A stretch of DNA of 64,000 nt from Acidovorax kalamii (GCF_002245625.1 NZ_NOIG01000010.1:1-64000); one strand, 5' to 3'; shown: positions 40,344-50,985, counted from the first letter of the stretch. Notes: generated by a model not told the origin, from the sequence alone. Program-made: numbers and translations.

Positions 40344-42347
40344 TCAATGCGCGTTCTGCGGCCGGGCTTTGTAGAACTGGAGCGGGGCTTCCGGCACCTG
40401 GTTCAGCACCTGGCGCTTGATCTTGCCCACCACGTGCATTTCACAGGGTTTGCAGTCAAAGCGCAAGGTCAGCTTTTCCTTTCCATTGATCAGCATCAAG
40501 GGTTCTGCCTTGATGGTGCCCTGGACACCCGTCACGCCCTTGGCCTGCTTGGGGCACAGGCTCATGGAGAAGCGCACGCAGTGCTTGGTGATCATGAGGC
40601 TGACTTCGCCTTCCTCTTCATGCGCCTCGTAGGCCGCGTCGATCACCTTCACACCGTGGCGTACGTAGAAGTCGTGCGCCTTGTGGTTGAACACATTGCC
40701 GAGGAACGAGAGCGTGTCCTCAGGGTAGGGCGCGGGGGGCTCCACCGGCGTGGCGCGCTGCAGGCGCGTGAAGTTGTGGGCGCGGCTGGCTTCCAGGTCG
40801 GCAAGCGCATCGCGGCGCAGCGCGTTGAGCACCGAGGCGGGCACAAACCACGTCTGCGAAAGCTGCAGCGCAATGTCGTGCACCGCAAAAACGGTGGCGC
40901 CAAAACGGCCCAGTTGCTCGCGCAGGCTGGCTTCGGCCTTGGCTGCGTCGGTGGCGGGTTGGTGCGGCTGCTGCACTTCGGCACAGCCCACGTTGCCGTC
41001 TTCGTCGGTCAGCATCAGGCTGAAGCCGGAAGGTGTCTCGCTCAGGTGCGCCCACAGGCCGATGCGGCGGTCGCTGGACTTTTTCTCCAGCGTGCGCACC
41101 CAGTCCATGTCGCGGTTGCGGTTGATCTCGGTGCCTTTGCGCAGATCCTTGAAGCCTTCCATCGGGTCTTTCGGATACACGCGCCACTGGCCCACGCTGC
41201 GTGCCGACACGGGCTCGGCCACGTTGATGGCCATGCCCACCAGCTCCTTGTGCAGGTCGTAGTAGCACAGGCCGTCGCCGTTGTGGAGCACGGTGGCGGG
41301 GTCGCTCACTTCCAGCTCCACAAAGTCGGGCCCCACCTTGGTCACCCAGCCAATGGCCTGGCCGGGGTTCTTGGGGCTGTCGAAGGCGCCGATGTCCTCC
41401 TTGCGGCCGGTCACGAAGTAGTCGGTGAACTCGCGGTTGAAATTCTGTAGCGGGTCGGGCGTGAAGGTGAAGGTAGTGGCGCCGCTGGACGAGCGCGACA
41501 GCGGCCGGCTCGCGCTTTCACGCTCTTCCAGGATCTCGTCGATGAGCGTGCGGTAGTGGGCGGTGATGTTCTTCACATAGCCCATGTCCTTGTAGCGCCC
41601 TTCGATCTTGAAGCTGCGCACGCCCGCGTCGATGAGGGCGCGCAGGTTGTCGCTCTGGTTGTTGTCCTTCATGCTGAGCACATGCTTGTCGTGCGCAATG
41701 AAGCGGCCCTGCGCATCTGTCACCTGGTAGGGCAGGCGGCAGGCCTGGCTGCAGTCGCCGCGGTTGGCGCTACGGCCCGTCTGCGCATGGCTGATGTTGC
41801 ACTGGCCGCTGTAGGCCACGCACAGCGCACCGTGGATGAAGAACTCGATGTTGGCGCGGCCCGGCGCATCCACCGGGCCCAGCGCCTTGTGCACGGCCGC
41901 AATCTGCTGCACCGTCAGCTCGCGTGCCAGCACGATTTGCGAGAGGCCAACGTCCTGCAGAAAACGCGCCTTCTCGGGCGTGCGGATGTCGGTCTGGGTG
42001 CTGGCATGCAGCTGGATGGGGGGCAGGTCGATTTCGAGCAGGCCCATGTCCTGGATGATGAGCGCGTCAGCGCCCGCCTCGTACACCTGCCAGGCCATCT
42101 GGCGCGCGGCCTCCAGTTCATCGTCGCGCAGGATGGTGTTGAGCGTGATGAAGATGCGGCTGTTGAAGCGGTGCGCGTGTTTCACCAGGCGCTCGATGTC
42201 GCGGATGTCATTGCCCGCGCTGGCGCGTGCGCCAAACGCGGGGCCGCCGATGTAGACGGCATCGGCACCGTGGTTGACGGCTTCGATGCCAATGTCGGCA
42301 TCGCGCGCGGGGGAGAGCAGTTCGAGCTGGTGGGGCAGGAGAGACAT
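40344..42347 (-). CDS. rlhA: U32-family 23S rRNA C2501 hydroxylation protein
   Basis: Long U32 peptidase-family protein of 667 residues, matching E. coli RlhA (YdcP), which hydroxylates C2501 of 23S rRNA using prephenate-dependent chemistry. The U32 signature EFFIHGALCVAYSGQCNIS is present, and conserved cysteines in CVAYSGQC and RGDCSQACRLPY probably hold a metal or Fe-S centre. A C-terminal extension (about 420-667) with CDKPCEM-like DCKPCEMHVVGK separates it from the shorter YegQ and YhbU proteins. The start at 42347 gives MSLLPHQLELLSPARD. Divergent from the binding-protein gene at 42544. Confidence 0.88.
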   Translation of the reverse strand: MSLLPHQLELLSPARDADIGIEAVNHGADAVYIGGPAFGARASAGNDIRDIERLVKHAHRFNSRIFITLNTILRDDELEAARQMAWQVYEAGADALIIQDMGLLEIDLPPIQLHASTQTDIRTPEKARFLQDVGLSQIVLARELTVQQIAAVHKALGPVDAPGRANIEFFIHGALCVAYSGQCNISHAQTGRSANRGDCSQACRLPYQVTDAQGRFIAHDKHVLSMKDNNQSDNLRALIDAGVRSFKIEGRYKDMGYVKNITAHYRTLIDEILEERESASRPLSRSSSGATTFTFTPDPLQNFNREFTDYFVTGRKEDIGAFDSPKNPGQAIGWVTKVGPDFVELEVSDPATVLHNGDGLCYYDLHKELVGMAINVAEPVSARSVGQWRVYPKDPMEGFKDLRKGTEINRNRDMDWVRTLEKKSSDRRIGLWAHLSETPSGFSLMLTDEDGNVGCAEVQQPHQPATDAAKAEASLREQLGRFGATVFAVHDIALQLSQTWFVPASVLNALRRDALADLEASRAHNFTRLQRATPVEPPAPYPEDTLSFLGNVFNHKAHDFYVRHGVKVIDAAYEAHEEEGEVSLMITKHCVRFSMSLCPKQAKGVTGVQGTIKAEPLMLINGKEKLTLRFDCKPCEMHVVGKIKRQVLNQVPEAPLQFYKARPQNAH

Positions 42348-42416
42348 GGGACGTGATTATCCCAGCGTGCCTTGCCGGGCGGTGGGCGCCGGCCTCATTA
42401 GCGTGGTTAATGCCGG

Positions 42417-42443
42417 AGCAAATTGCTAAGTTTGCATAGCAAA
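42417..42443. promoter_or_regulatory. Two adjacent palindromes, candidate operators
   Basis: AGCAAATTGCT (42417-42427) is a perfect palindrome around its central A, and TTTGCATAGCAAA (42431-42443) is a perfect dyad around ATA. They are 3 bases apart, in the divergent rlhA/binding-protein region. The spacing and shared GCAAA half-site suggest cooperative binding of one dimeric regulator. Confidence 0.5.
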
Positions 42444-42472
42444 TGCGGCAAATGGCCGCTGGCATGGCTAGG

Positions 42473-42518
42473 ATGCGGGGCTTGTTGTGTACAAGATCGG
42501 TGCACAACAAGCCCGCAT
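42473..42518 (+). promoter_or_regulatory. Long hairpin in the leader of the binding-protein gene
   Basis: ATGCGGGGCTTGTTGTG (42473-42489) pairs with CACAACAAGCCCGCAT (42503-42518) over 16 base pairs with one bulged G, loop 13 bases. It ends about 10 bases before the GGAG ribosome site. There is no T run, so it is a structure or operator rather than a terminator. Confidence 0.6.
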
Positions 42519-42543
42519 TGAATGATTCTGGAGACCTCGTACC

Positions 42544-43698
42544 GTGTTTTGCCCCGCTTCTGCTTCCTCGCCCCTGTTCCGCATTTCTGCCCTGACTGCT
42601 GTTGCGCTGGCCGCCAGCGTGGCCTCTGCGCAAGACGTGCAAACCGTCAAGATCGCCCACGCGGGCCCTGTGTCGGGTGGCATTGCCCACATTGGCAAAG
42701 ACACTGAAAACGGCGTGCGCCTGGCCATTGACGACCTGAACGCCCAGAACCTCGTCATCGGCGGCAAGAAGATCAAGTTTGAAATTGCGGCCGAAGACGA
42801 CGCAGGCGACCCACGCCAGGCCACCGCCGTGGCGCAAAAACTGTGCGACCAGAAGGTGGCGGGCGTGGTGGGGCACCTGCAGTCGGGCACGTCCATCCCT
42901 GCATCGGCGATCTATGCCAAGTGCGACCTGCCCCACATCACGGCCTCGGCCTCCAACCCCGACCTGACCAAGCCCGGCCACAAGACTACCTTCCGCCTGA
43001 TCGCCAACGACAACGCGCTGGGCGCAGCGCTGGCGTTGTTCGGTGCCGACCACCAGAAGCTCAAGAGTGTGGCCATCATCGACGACCGCACGGCCTACGG
43101 CCAGGGGGTGGCCTCGGTGTTCAAGGCCACGGCCCAACAAAAGGGTCTGAAGGTGGTGGCGGAGGAGTTCACCAACGACAAGGCCACCGACTTCATGGCC
43201 ATCCTCACCGCCATCAAGAACAAGAAGCCCGACGCGATCTTCTACGGCGGCCTGGACGCGCAAGCCGGCCCCATGCTGCGCCAGATGGAGCAGCTGGGCC
43301 TGGGCAACGTGAAGTATTTTGGTGGCGACGCGCTGTGCACCGAGAAGCTGCCCGAACTGTCGGGCAAGACCCCCGCGCTGAAGAACGTGACCTGCGCCAC
43401 GGGCGGCGCATCGGTGGACAAGATGCAGGGCGGCGCCGACTGGAAGAAGCGCTACGACGCCAAGTTCCCCGGCCAGTTCCAGATCTACAGCCCCTATGCC
43501 TATGACGCCGCCATGGTGTTGGCCGACGCGATGAAACGCGCCAACTCGGTGGACCCCAAGGTGTTCACCCCCTTCCTCGCCAAGACCGAGTACAAGGGCG
43601 TGACGGCCAACATCGCCTTCACCGCCAAGGGCGAGCTGACGACGCCCGCAGTGACGCTCTATACCTTCAAGGACGGCAGCCGCGTGGCGCTGAACTGA
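42544..43698 (+). CDS. Branched-chain amino-acid-type ABC transporter substrate-binding protein
   Basis: Periplasmic receptor of the Leu/Ile/Val-binding (LivJ/LivK-type) family, 384 residues. Signal peptide about 1-29, probably cut after ASVASA; the mature two-lobe domain includes KIAHAGPVSGGIAHIGKDTENG, GHLQSGTSIPAS and PYAYDAAMV (cited in part). The GTG start at 42544 is placed after TCTGGAG. No livH, livM, livG or livF genes are adjacent, so the permease is encoded elsewhere or shared. Ligand may be an amino acid, amide or aromatic acid. A long hairpin and two palindromes lie upstream. Confidence 0.9.
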   Translation: MFCPASASSPLFRISALTAVALAASVASAQDVQTVKIAHAGPVSGGIAHIGKDTENGVRLAIDDLNAQNLVIGGKKIKFEIAAEDDAGDPRQATAVAQKLCDQKVAGVVGHLQSGTSIPASAIYAKCDLPHITASASNPDLTKPGHKTTFRLIANDNALGAALALFGADHQKLKSVAIIDDRTAYGQGVASVFKATAQQKGLKVVAEEFTNDKATDFMAILTAIKNKKPDAIFYGGLDAQAGPMLRQMEQLGLGNVKYFGGDALCTEKLPELSGKTPALKNVTCATGGASVDKMQGGADWKKRYDAKFPGQFQIYSPYAYDAAMVLADAMKRANSVDPKVFTPFLAKTEYKGVTANIAFTAKGELTTPAVTLYTFKDGSRVALN

Positions 43699-43723
43699 GG
43701 CCCGCTGCGTTAGCGACACCTTC

Positions 43724-43749
43724 AACGGCCGCCGCGTGCGGCCGTTTTT
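43724..43749 (+). terminator. Terminator of the binding-protein gene
   Basis: Arms AACGGCCGC and GCGGCCGTT, loop CGCGT, then TTT. Confidence 0.88.
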
Positions 43750-43820
43750 GCGTGCGGGGTTTGCATTTACAGTCGGTCGCTGAGCCAACGGGCGGCTGGT
43801 GCCCGGCAAGGAGCGGTCTT

Positions 43821-44069
43821 ATGCGTGCAGTGTTTGGATTGGTGGGGCTGGTTGTGGTGCTGGCCATCGTGGGCCTGCTGGCCAAAAAGCAGTTGTCGGC
43901 CACGCGCGCCCCGGTGCCCGCGCTGCAGACGGCCCCGGGAGCCGCACCCGCATCGGCACCCCCGGCCACCGTGCGCGAGCAAAGCCAGCAGGTGCAGCAA
44001 CAGGTCAAGCAGCAAATGGAAGGCCTGATGCAGCAGGCGCGCCCCATGCCCGAGGATGCCGCCAAATAA
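43821..44069 (+). CDS. Small membrane-anchored protein of unknown function
   Basis: Product of 82 residues: one N-terminal membrane segment (about 3-20), a Pro/Ala linker, then a Gln-rich helix (EQSQQVQQQVKQQMEGLMQQ) likely to form a coiled coil. AAGGAG lies 7 bases upstream of the ATG, supporting translation. I do not recognise a family. It lies 58 bases before the tadA fusion gene with a palindromic repeat between, and may be co-transcribed with it. Confidence 0.7.
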   Translation: MRAVFGLVGLVVVLAIVGLLAKKQLSATRAPVPALQTAPGAAPASAPPATVREQSQQVQQQVKQQMEGLMQQARPMPEDAAK

Positions 44070-44074
44070 TGAAT

Positions 44075-45558
<1,484 letters not shown>

Positions 45559-45613
45559 CACAGCGCCAGACCTCTCTTTTTGACGGAGCAGGCCCTCGGC
45601 GGGTCTGAGCGCT

Positions 45614-46597
45614 TTGCACGACCACGATCACGACCATTCCCAGTGCCACCACGACCACGGTCCCAAGCACATCTACATCTATTCGCCCTCCAGCGCCGTG
45701 CGCGACAAGGCGGCCTTCAAGCGCGGCATTGCGCGGCTCAAGGCCCTGGGCCACGAGGTCGAGGTGGACGCCGATGCGCTGGTCACCCACACGCGTTTTG
45801 CAGGCGACGACGAGACGCGGCTGGCCGCCATCCACCGCGCTGCCGCCAGCGGGGCCGACGTGGCGCTGATCTCGCGCGGGGGCTATGGCCTCACCCGCAT
45901 CCTGCCGGGTATCCGCTACAAGGCCGTAGCCAAGGCCATCGACAAGGGCATGCACTTTGTGGGGGTGAGCGACTTCACCGCCTTCCAGCTTGCAGTGCTG
46001 GCCAAGACCGGCGCCACCACCTGGGCTGGCCCCTCGCTGGGTGCGGATTTTGGCGTGGCGGGCGAGCCCGACGACATCATGGAAGCCTGCTTTGACGACC
46101 TGCTCACCGGCCACGGTGAAGGCACGGGCTGGCGCATGCACAACGAGAAGCCCAATGCCACCACGGGCAAGCCTGCCGTGCCCAATGTGTATGTGAAAAG
46201 CGGCACGCTGTGGGGCGGCAACCTGTCGGTGCTGGCTGCGCTGGTGGGCACGCCGTATCTGCCGCAGATCAAGGGCGGGGTGCTGTTCATCGAGGACGTG
46301 CACGAGCACCCCTACCGCATCGAGCGCATGCTCACCCAGTTGCTGCACGCTGGTGTGCTCGCCCAGCAAAAGGCCGTGGTGCTGGGGCAGTTCACCAACT
46401 TCAAGCTGGCGCCGCACGACAAGGGCTACAAGCTGCAGTCGGTGGTGGACTGGCTGCGCAGCCAGATCAAGGCGCCGGTGCTCACAAACCTGCCGTTCGG
46501 GCATGTCGAGACCAAGGTGCTGCTGCCGGTGGGGGCCACGGTGTCGCTGTCGGTGGAGGCGCGTGATGCGCTGATCTACTGGGGGCACCAGCACTGA
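45614..46597 (+). CDS. LD-carboxypeptidase (peptidase S66) with His-rich N-terminus
   Basis: Muramoyltetrapeptide LD-carboxypeptidase-type enzyme of peptidoglycan recycling, 327 residues. The catalytic Ser lies in GVSDFTAFQ, the Glu in FIEDVHEHPY and the His in FGHVETKVL. The proposed TTG start at 45614 gives MHDHDHDHSQCHHDHGPKH, with eight His and one Cys in 19 residues. The enzyme core begins at HIYIYSPSSAVRD. If the TTG is not used, no ATG is available before the core; a GTG at the SAVRD valine would cut off the first strand. It lies 55 bases after the tadA fusion. Confidence 0.82.
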   Translation: MHDHDHDHSQCHHDHGPKHIYIYSPSSAVRDKAAFKRGIARLKALGHEVEVDADALVTHTRFAGDDETRLAAIHRAAASGADVALISRGGYGLTRILPGIRYKAVAKAIDKGMHFVGVSDFTAFQLAVLAKTGATTWAGPSLGADFGVAGEPDDIMEACFDDLLTGHGEGTGWRMHNEKPNATTGKPAVPNVYVKSGTLWGGNLSVLAALVGTPYLPQIKGGVLFIEDVHEHPYRIERMLTQLLHAGVLAQQKAVVLGQFTNFKLAPHDKGYKLQSVVDWLRSQIKAPVLTNLPFGHVETKVLLPVGATVSLSVEARDALIYWGHQH

Positions 46598-46656
46598 GGC
46601 CACTGAGGCAAGTGGACCGGGCCGGAGAGTGTGGCCCAAGGGGCCGCTAGGCTGGC

Positions 46657-47019
46657 TTAGAAATTCCGGAACCGGGGTTCCTGTGGTGCCTGGGGGGTGC
46701 GCAGGGACAGCGGCAATTGACCCTGGAACAAGGGGGTGACGTGGTCCAGCACCTTCTGGGCGACGGCCTCGCCCCGCAAGGGCACCAGGGTGTCAAACAG
46801 ATCGATGCGCAGATACCACAGCGCTTCGATGTCGCCCGCATACCGCAGCCGCATGTTCATGCGCGCCACTTCGCAGCCCGATACGCCCATCAGGCCTTGC
46901 AGCATCGCCTTGCGCACTTCCTCCAGCCCCTGGTCGCGCACCCAGGCCGTCGAAGACGGCTTGTCACGGCCAAGCAGGTCGTGCAGGTTGTTGCGGAGAT
47001 TGGGTTTGTTCCAGCGCAT
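46657..47019 (-). CDS. Conserved-looking hypothetical protein
   Basis: Product of 120 residues that I do not recognise. It is a soluble alpha/beta-like sequence with blocks NLRNNLHDLLGRDKPS, LWYLRIDLFDTLVPLRG and KVLDHVTPLFQGQLP, and no signal peptide or membrane segment. Codon use resembles its neighbours. The start at 47019 (MRWNKPNLR) was preferred to one five codons earlier. It converges with the LD-carboxypeptidase gene and is divergent from the cyclase-FHA gene across a 378-base gap. Confidence 0.6.
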   Translation of the reverse strand: MRWNKPNLRNNLHDLLGRDKPSSTAWVRDQGLEEVRKAMLQGLMGVSGCEVARMNMRLRYAGDIEALWYLRIDLFDTLVPLRGEAVAQKVLDHVTPLFQGQLPLSLRTPQAPQEPRFRNF

Positions 47020-47397
47020 GGGCAGGGCGCACAACGGTTTTTGTAACAGGGTCGGTCAAATTAAGCGGGAGCGAGGATTGACGCAAGGGTGGTGCTCCTG
47101 TTTTTGTATAAAGACAACACGCCAACCCCGTTTGTTGCGAACTTTTACGTATTTCGCGCAGTTGCTTGCAATGCCCTGACACCGCTTGGGCATGCCATGT
47201 ACTGAATGGTGTGTGGGTGGGGCTTGAAGGTGCATGCGTTCCCTTTTGCCCCTGGCCAGGTGCCCGGAGGTGGGTGGCCTGGAGCGCGCTGGTGGAGGCG
47301 CCACACCCGGCTCAGGATTGTTGACGCTTGGGTGGGTGCGTCTTCGTTGAGCTTGCACTAAACTGATTCACATGATGTTACTAATAGGCCACCGTTC
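47020..47397. other. Divergent intergenic region, 378 bases
   Basis: No gene is convincing here. It is less GC-rich than the flanks near 47080-47160 and should hold promoters for both neighbours. A weak candidate is TTGCAC at 47353 with TGTTAC 17 bases downstream, before the cyclase gene. No structured RNA or repeat was recognised. Confidence 0.4.
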
Positions 47398-48327
47398 ATG
47401 AGCGTGCTGTCAACGGTGGTCTTCGCGGACATTTCGGGCAGTACCTCGTTGTACGAAACGCTGGGCAACGAGCGTGCCACGGAAGCCGTGACGCAGGTCA
47501 CCCAGTGGATTGCCGACACCATCGAAACCCACGGGGGGCGGGTGGTCAAAAAGCTGGGCGACGGCGTGTTGTGCGTGTTTGGCGACGCGGCCGGGGCCGT
47601 CTCGGCCACCGCCACCATGCTGCGCCAGCACCAGGAGCGGCTGGGCCGCTGGCCGCAGCCGCTGCGCATGGACATCCGCGTGGGCGTGGCCAGTGGCGAG
47701 GTGGTGGATGTGGATGGCGATTGTTATGGCGACGCGGTCAACGTGGCCTCCCGCCTGTGCGAGCGGGCCGGGCCCGCCGAAATCTGGGCCACCGAGACCA
47801 CCGTGCTGCTCGCTGGCTCGGCGCCCGATGCCTGGTACCGCAAGCTCGGCCACATGGAGATCCGGGGCAAGGCCGAACTCCTCATGCTCTACCAGGTGGA
47901 GTGGCGCGAGAACGAGGAACCCGACTCCCTCACCATGCAGGCGGCGCTGGCCAGCAGCTTTGCCCCGGTGGACCCGATCCTGGGGGAAATCCAGTTTTCG
48001 TGGCATGGGGTGAACATGTCGTTCACCTCGTCGGACGCCCCCGTGCATGTGGGGCGCGCCAACCATGCGCAGCTGTGCATCAATGATCCCCGGGTGTCGC
48101 GCCTGCATGCACGCATCGACTGGCGCAACAGCGGTTTTGTGCTCACCGACATGAGCAGCTTTGGCACCTGGGTGCGGTTTGAAGGCAGCGATTCGCCCGT
48201 GCGGCTGCGCCGCGATGCCTGCATCCTGCACGGCAATGGGCAGATAGCGCTGGGCGTGCCTTTTACAGAACCCAGCGCGCCGGTCATGAGCTTCCAGGTG
48301 GTGGGCACCAGCGTGCACCTGGGCTGA
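47398..48327 (+). CDS. Class III adenylate/guanylate cyclase domain fused to an FHA domain
   Basis: Cytoplasmic protein of 309 residues. The N-terminal cyclase homology domain (about 3-165) has both metal-binding Asp residues (Asp11 in FADISGS, Asp55 in KKLGDG), the transition-state pair Asn115/Arg119 in VNVASRL, and Lys51 or Lys52 with Asp112, a pattern typical of adenylate cyclases. The C-terminal FHA domain (about 215-285: HVGRANHAQLC, SRLHARID, SSFGTWV) binds phosphothreonine peptides. This implies cAMP production tied to a Ser/Thr kinase signal. No kinase is in the window. Confidence 0.88.
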   Translation: MSVLSTVVFADISGSTSLYETLGNERATEAVTQVTQWIADTIETHGGRVVKKLGDGVLCVFGDAAGAVSATATMLRQHQERLGRWPQPLRMDIRVGVASGEVVDVDGDCYGDAVNVASRLCERAGPAEIWATETTVLLAGSAPDAWYRKLGHMEIRGKAELLMLYQVEWRENEEPDSLTMQAALASSFAPVDPILGEIQFSWHGVNMSFTSSDAPVHVGRANHAQLCINDPRVSRLHARIDWRNSGFVLTDMSSFGTWVRFEGSDSPVRLRRDACILHGNGQIALGVPFTEPSAPVMSFQVVGTSVHLG

Positions 48328-48438
48328 TCGTTTTGCCCACTGCAGGTTCGATGCCGCAGGCTGCTGGCCTGCAGGCGTGCCAAGGGACGTGCGGCTAAAC
48401 ACTCAGATGACACAACACAACAGCAGGAGAGACAAGAC

Positions 48439-50985
48439 ATGGCGTGGATGAAGCGGACGGCCGTCGGGCTGGTGGTGGCGGCGTTGCTGGCGGGCACGGG
48501 CGCGGCGGTGTATGTGCAGCGCAGCTTTGCGGTGGTGGATGGCACGCTGCAGGTGCCGGGGCTGCGCGAAGCCGTGCGTGTGCAGCGAGACCCATCGGAC
48601 GTGACCCATGTGCACGCACAGACCCCGCAGGACGCCTGGTTTGCCATGGGCTACGTGCATGCGCAGGAGCGCACCTGGCAGCTCGAATTCAACCGCCGGG
48701 TCATGCACGGCGAGTTGTCCGAGGTATTTGGCCCCGCCACGGTCGAGACCGACAAGCTCATGCGCGCGCTCGACATTGCGGGCGTGGCCAAGCGCCAGTA
48801 TGCAGGGCTGCCCCAGTACGCCAAGGACGCGCTGCAGGCCTACAGCCAGGGCATCCACGCCTTCCACAAAAACCGCCCGCAGGCGCTGCCGCCCGAGTTC
48901 CATGTGCTGGGAGTGCAGCCCGGCGGCGCGCAGGGCACGGTGTGGGAGCCCGAAGACAGCGTGGGGTGGGCGCTGATGATGGCGCTGGACCTGGGTGGCA
49001 ACTGGGGCACCGAATTTGCGCGCCTGTCGGTGGCGCGCACGCTCGACACCGACCGCCTCTGGCAGCTGATGCCGCCTTATCCGGGCGAAAAGCCTGCCGC
49101 CACGGCCGACCTGGCAGCGCTGTACCGGCAGCTGGGCGTGTACCGCGCGGCCGATGCGGGCTCCACTGCGGCGGCGCAGGGCAGTGCGGCGGACGCGGTC
49201 AGCCGCAAGTCGGAAGGCCCGCTGGCCCGGCAGATCAGCACCGGCATGCTGGCCTGGGCCGACGAGCTGACCCGCAACGCGGGCACCAACGAAGGCAAGG
49301 GCAGCAACAACTGGGTGCTGGCGGGCTCGCGCACCGTGAGCGGCAAACCCCTGCTCGCCAACGACCCGCACCTGGGCCTGTCGGCCCCGGCCATCTGGTA
49401 CTTCGCCGGGCTGCAGGCGCCCGCAGGGCAGGCCTCGGACGGCACGCCCATTGCTGCCATCGACGCCGTGGGCGCCACCTTGCCAGGTCTGCCCTTTGTG
49501 GTGTTGGGCCGCACCGACAAGGTGACCTGGGGCTTTACCAACACCGGCCCGGATGTGCAGGACCTGTACCTGGAGCAGATCAACCCGGCCGACGCCACGC
49601 AGTACCGCACGCCCGAGGGCTGGGCGCCGTTCACCATGCGCAAGGAGACCATCCGCGTCAAGGGCGAGGCCGACGTGGTGCTGCAGCTGCGCAGCACCCG
49701 CCACGGACCGGTGCTGAGCGACGTGCAGAAGTCGCACGCCGAGGTGCTGGACCTGGGCAAGTACGTGCTGGCGCTGCGCTGGAGCGCGCTGGACGACGAC
49801 AACCAGACGGTGCTGGCAGGCTTCAAGACCAACCAGGCCAAGAGCGTGGACGAGCTCTTTGCAGGCCTGGCCCACTACCACTCACCCATGCAGAGCGTGG
49901 TGGCGGCCGACGACCAGGGCAACATCCGTTTCAAGGCCGCTGGCCGGGTGCCAGTGCGCGATGCGGCCAACGACATCCGGGGCGTGGCGCCATCACCCGG
50001 CTGGGACGCACGCTACGACTGGAAGGGCTGGCTGCCCTACGAACAGACCCCGCAGGACGATGGCAACAAGGGCTGGGTGGCCACCGCCAACCAGCGCGTG
50101 ACGGCACCCGGCTACCCGCACTTCCTCACGCAGGACTGGGCCTTGCCGTACCGCTACGAACGCATCGCTCAGCTCATCGAAGCCACCCCCAAGCACGACG
50201 CGGCCAGCATGCAGGCCATCCACCGCGACGTGGCCTCGCTCGCCACGCGGCGCCTGCTGCCGCACCTGCAGCAGGCGCAGTCCGCGCACCCGCTCGCCGC
50301 TGCGGCGCAGAAAGAGCTGCAGGGCTTTGACGGCGTGATGGACGCGGGCCGCGCTGCGCCGCTGATTTTTGTGGCCTGGACGGACGAGCTGGCGCGGGGC
50401 CTCATCATCCCGCGCATTGGCGAGGGCCGCTTCAAGGCCACCTATGGCAAGCGCGATTACCGTGCGGCCATCGAAGGCATCCTGGAGCGCAACGACAACT
50501 GGTGGTGCCAGCCCGCGACCTGCGCCGAGCAATCCGCCGCCGCCCTGGGGCGCGCGCTCGACCGCCTGCAGGCCACCTACGGCGCAGACCCTGCCCAGTG
50601 GCGCTGGGGCGCAGCCCACCCCGCGCTCAGCGTGCACCGGCCTTTTGGCAATGTGCCCGCGCTGGCGCGCTTCTTTGACGTGAGCGTGCCATCGCACGGA
50701 GACTCGTACACCGTGAACGTGGGCCAGTACAACGCCGGCGAGGCCAAGGGGCCGTATGTGAACCGCCATGCCGCCTCTCTGCGCGCGGTGTATGACCTGG
50801 CGGACCTGGAGCAGTCACGCTTCATCTACCAGACGGGCCAGAGCGGCCTGGTGTTTTCGCCGCGCTACCGCGACATGAGCACCACCTGGGCCGACACCGG
50901 CTACCGCGCCCTGCAGCGCCAGCCCGCGCGCTGGGCCCACAGCCTGACGCTGGCCCCCGTAACCCCTCCCACCACCGCACGCTAA
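48439..50985 (+). CDS. Penicillin acylase family (S45) N-terminal-nucleophile hydrolase
   Basis: Precursor of 848 residues that should self-cleave before Ser289 (GKGSNNWVL) to give alpha and beta chains. It has an N-terminal signal or anchor (about 6-28), the alpha chain to 288, and the beta chain with LANDPHLGL and HGPV (STRHGPVLSD) motifs. Members deacylate beta-lactams, acyl-homoserine lactones or other amides; sequence alone does not decide, so quorum-quenching or side-chain salvage are both possible. AGGAG precedes the ATG. The asparaginase gene begins 23 bases downstream. Confidence 0.92.
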   Translation: MAWMKRTAVGLVVAALLAGTGAAVYVQRSFAVVDGTLQVPGLREAVRVQRDPSDVTHVHAQTPQDAWFAMGYVHAQERTWQLEFNRRVMHGELSEVFGPATVETDKLMRALDIAGVAKRQYAGLPQYAKDALQAYSQGIHAFHKNRPQALPPEFHVLGVQPGGAQGTVWEPEDSVGWALMMALDLGGNWGTEFARLSVARTLDTDRLWQLMPPYPGEKPAATADLAALYRQLGVYRAADAGSTAAAQGSAADAVSRKSEGPLARQISTGMLAWADELTRNAGTNEGKGSNNWVLAGSRTVSGKPLLANDPHLGLSAPAIWYFAGLQAPAGQASDGTPIAAIDAVGATLPGLPFVVLGRTDKVTWGFTNTGPDVQDLYLEQINPADATQYRTPEGWAPFTMRKETIRVKGEADVVLQLRSTRHGPVLSDVQKSHAEVLDLGKYVLALRWSALDDDNQTVLAGFKTNQAKSVDELFAGLAHYHSPMQSVVAADDQGNIRFKAAGRVPVRDAANDIRGVAPSPGWDARYDWKGWLPYEQTPQDDGNKGWVATANQRVTAPGYPHFLTQDWALPYRYERIAQLIEATPKHDAASMQAIHRDVASLATRRLLPHLQQAQSAHPLAAAAQKELQGFDGVMDAGRAAPLIFVAWTDELARGLIIPRIGEGRFKATYGKRDYRAAIEGILERNDNWWCQPATCAEQSAAALGRALDRLQATYGADPAQWRWGAAHPALSVHRPFGNVPALARFFDVSVPSHGDSYTVNVGQYNAGEAKGPYVNRHAASLRAVYDLADLEQSRFIYQTGQSGLVFSPRYRDMSTTWADTGYRALQRQPARWAHSLTLAPVTPPTTAR

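Noticed and set aside
37457-40420. A 987-codon open frame antisense to the P-type ATPase gene
   Set aside because: His, Gln, Gly and Arg-rich translation without domain or ribosome site; long antisense frames are expected in high-GC DNA with strong codon bias. The ATPase frame has all catalytic motifs.
42461-42478. Sigma-54-like CTGGCAT...TGC upstream of the binding-protein gene
   Set aside because: The GG to GC distance is two bases too long for a -24/-12 promoter.
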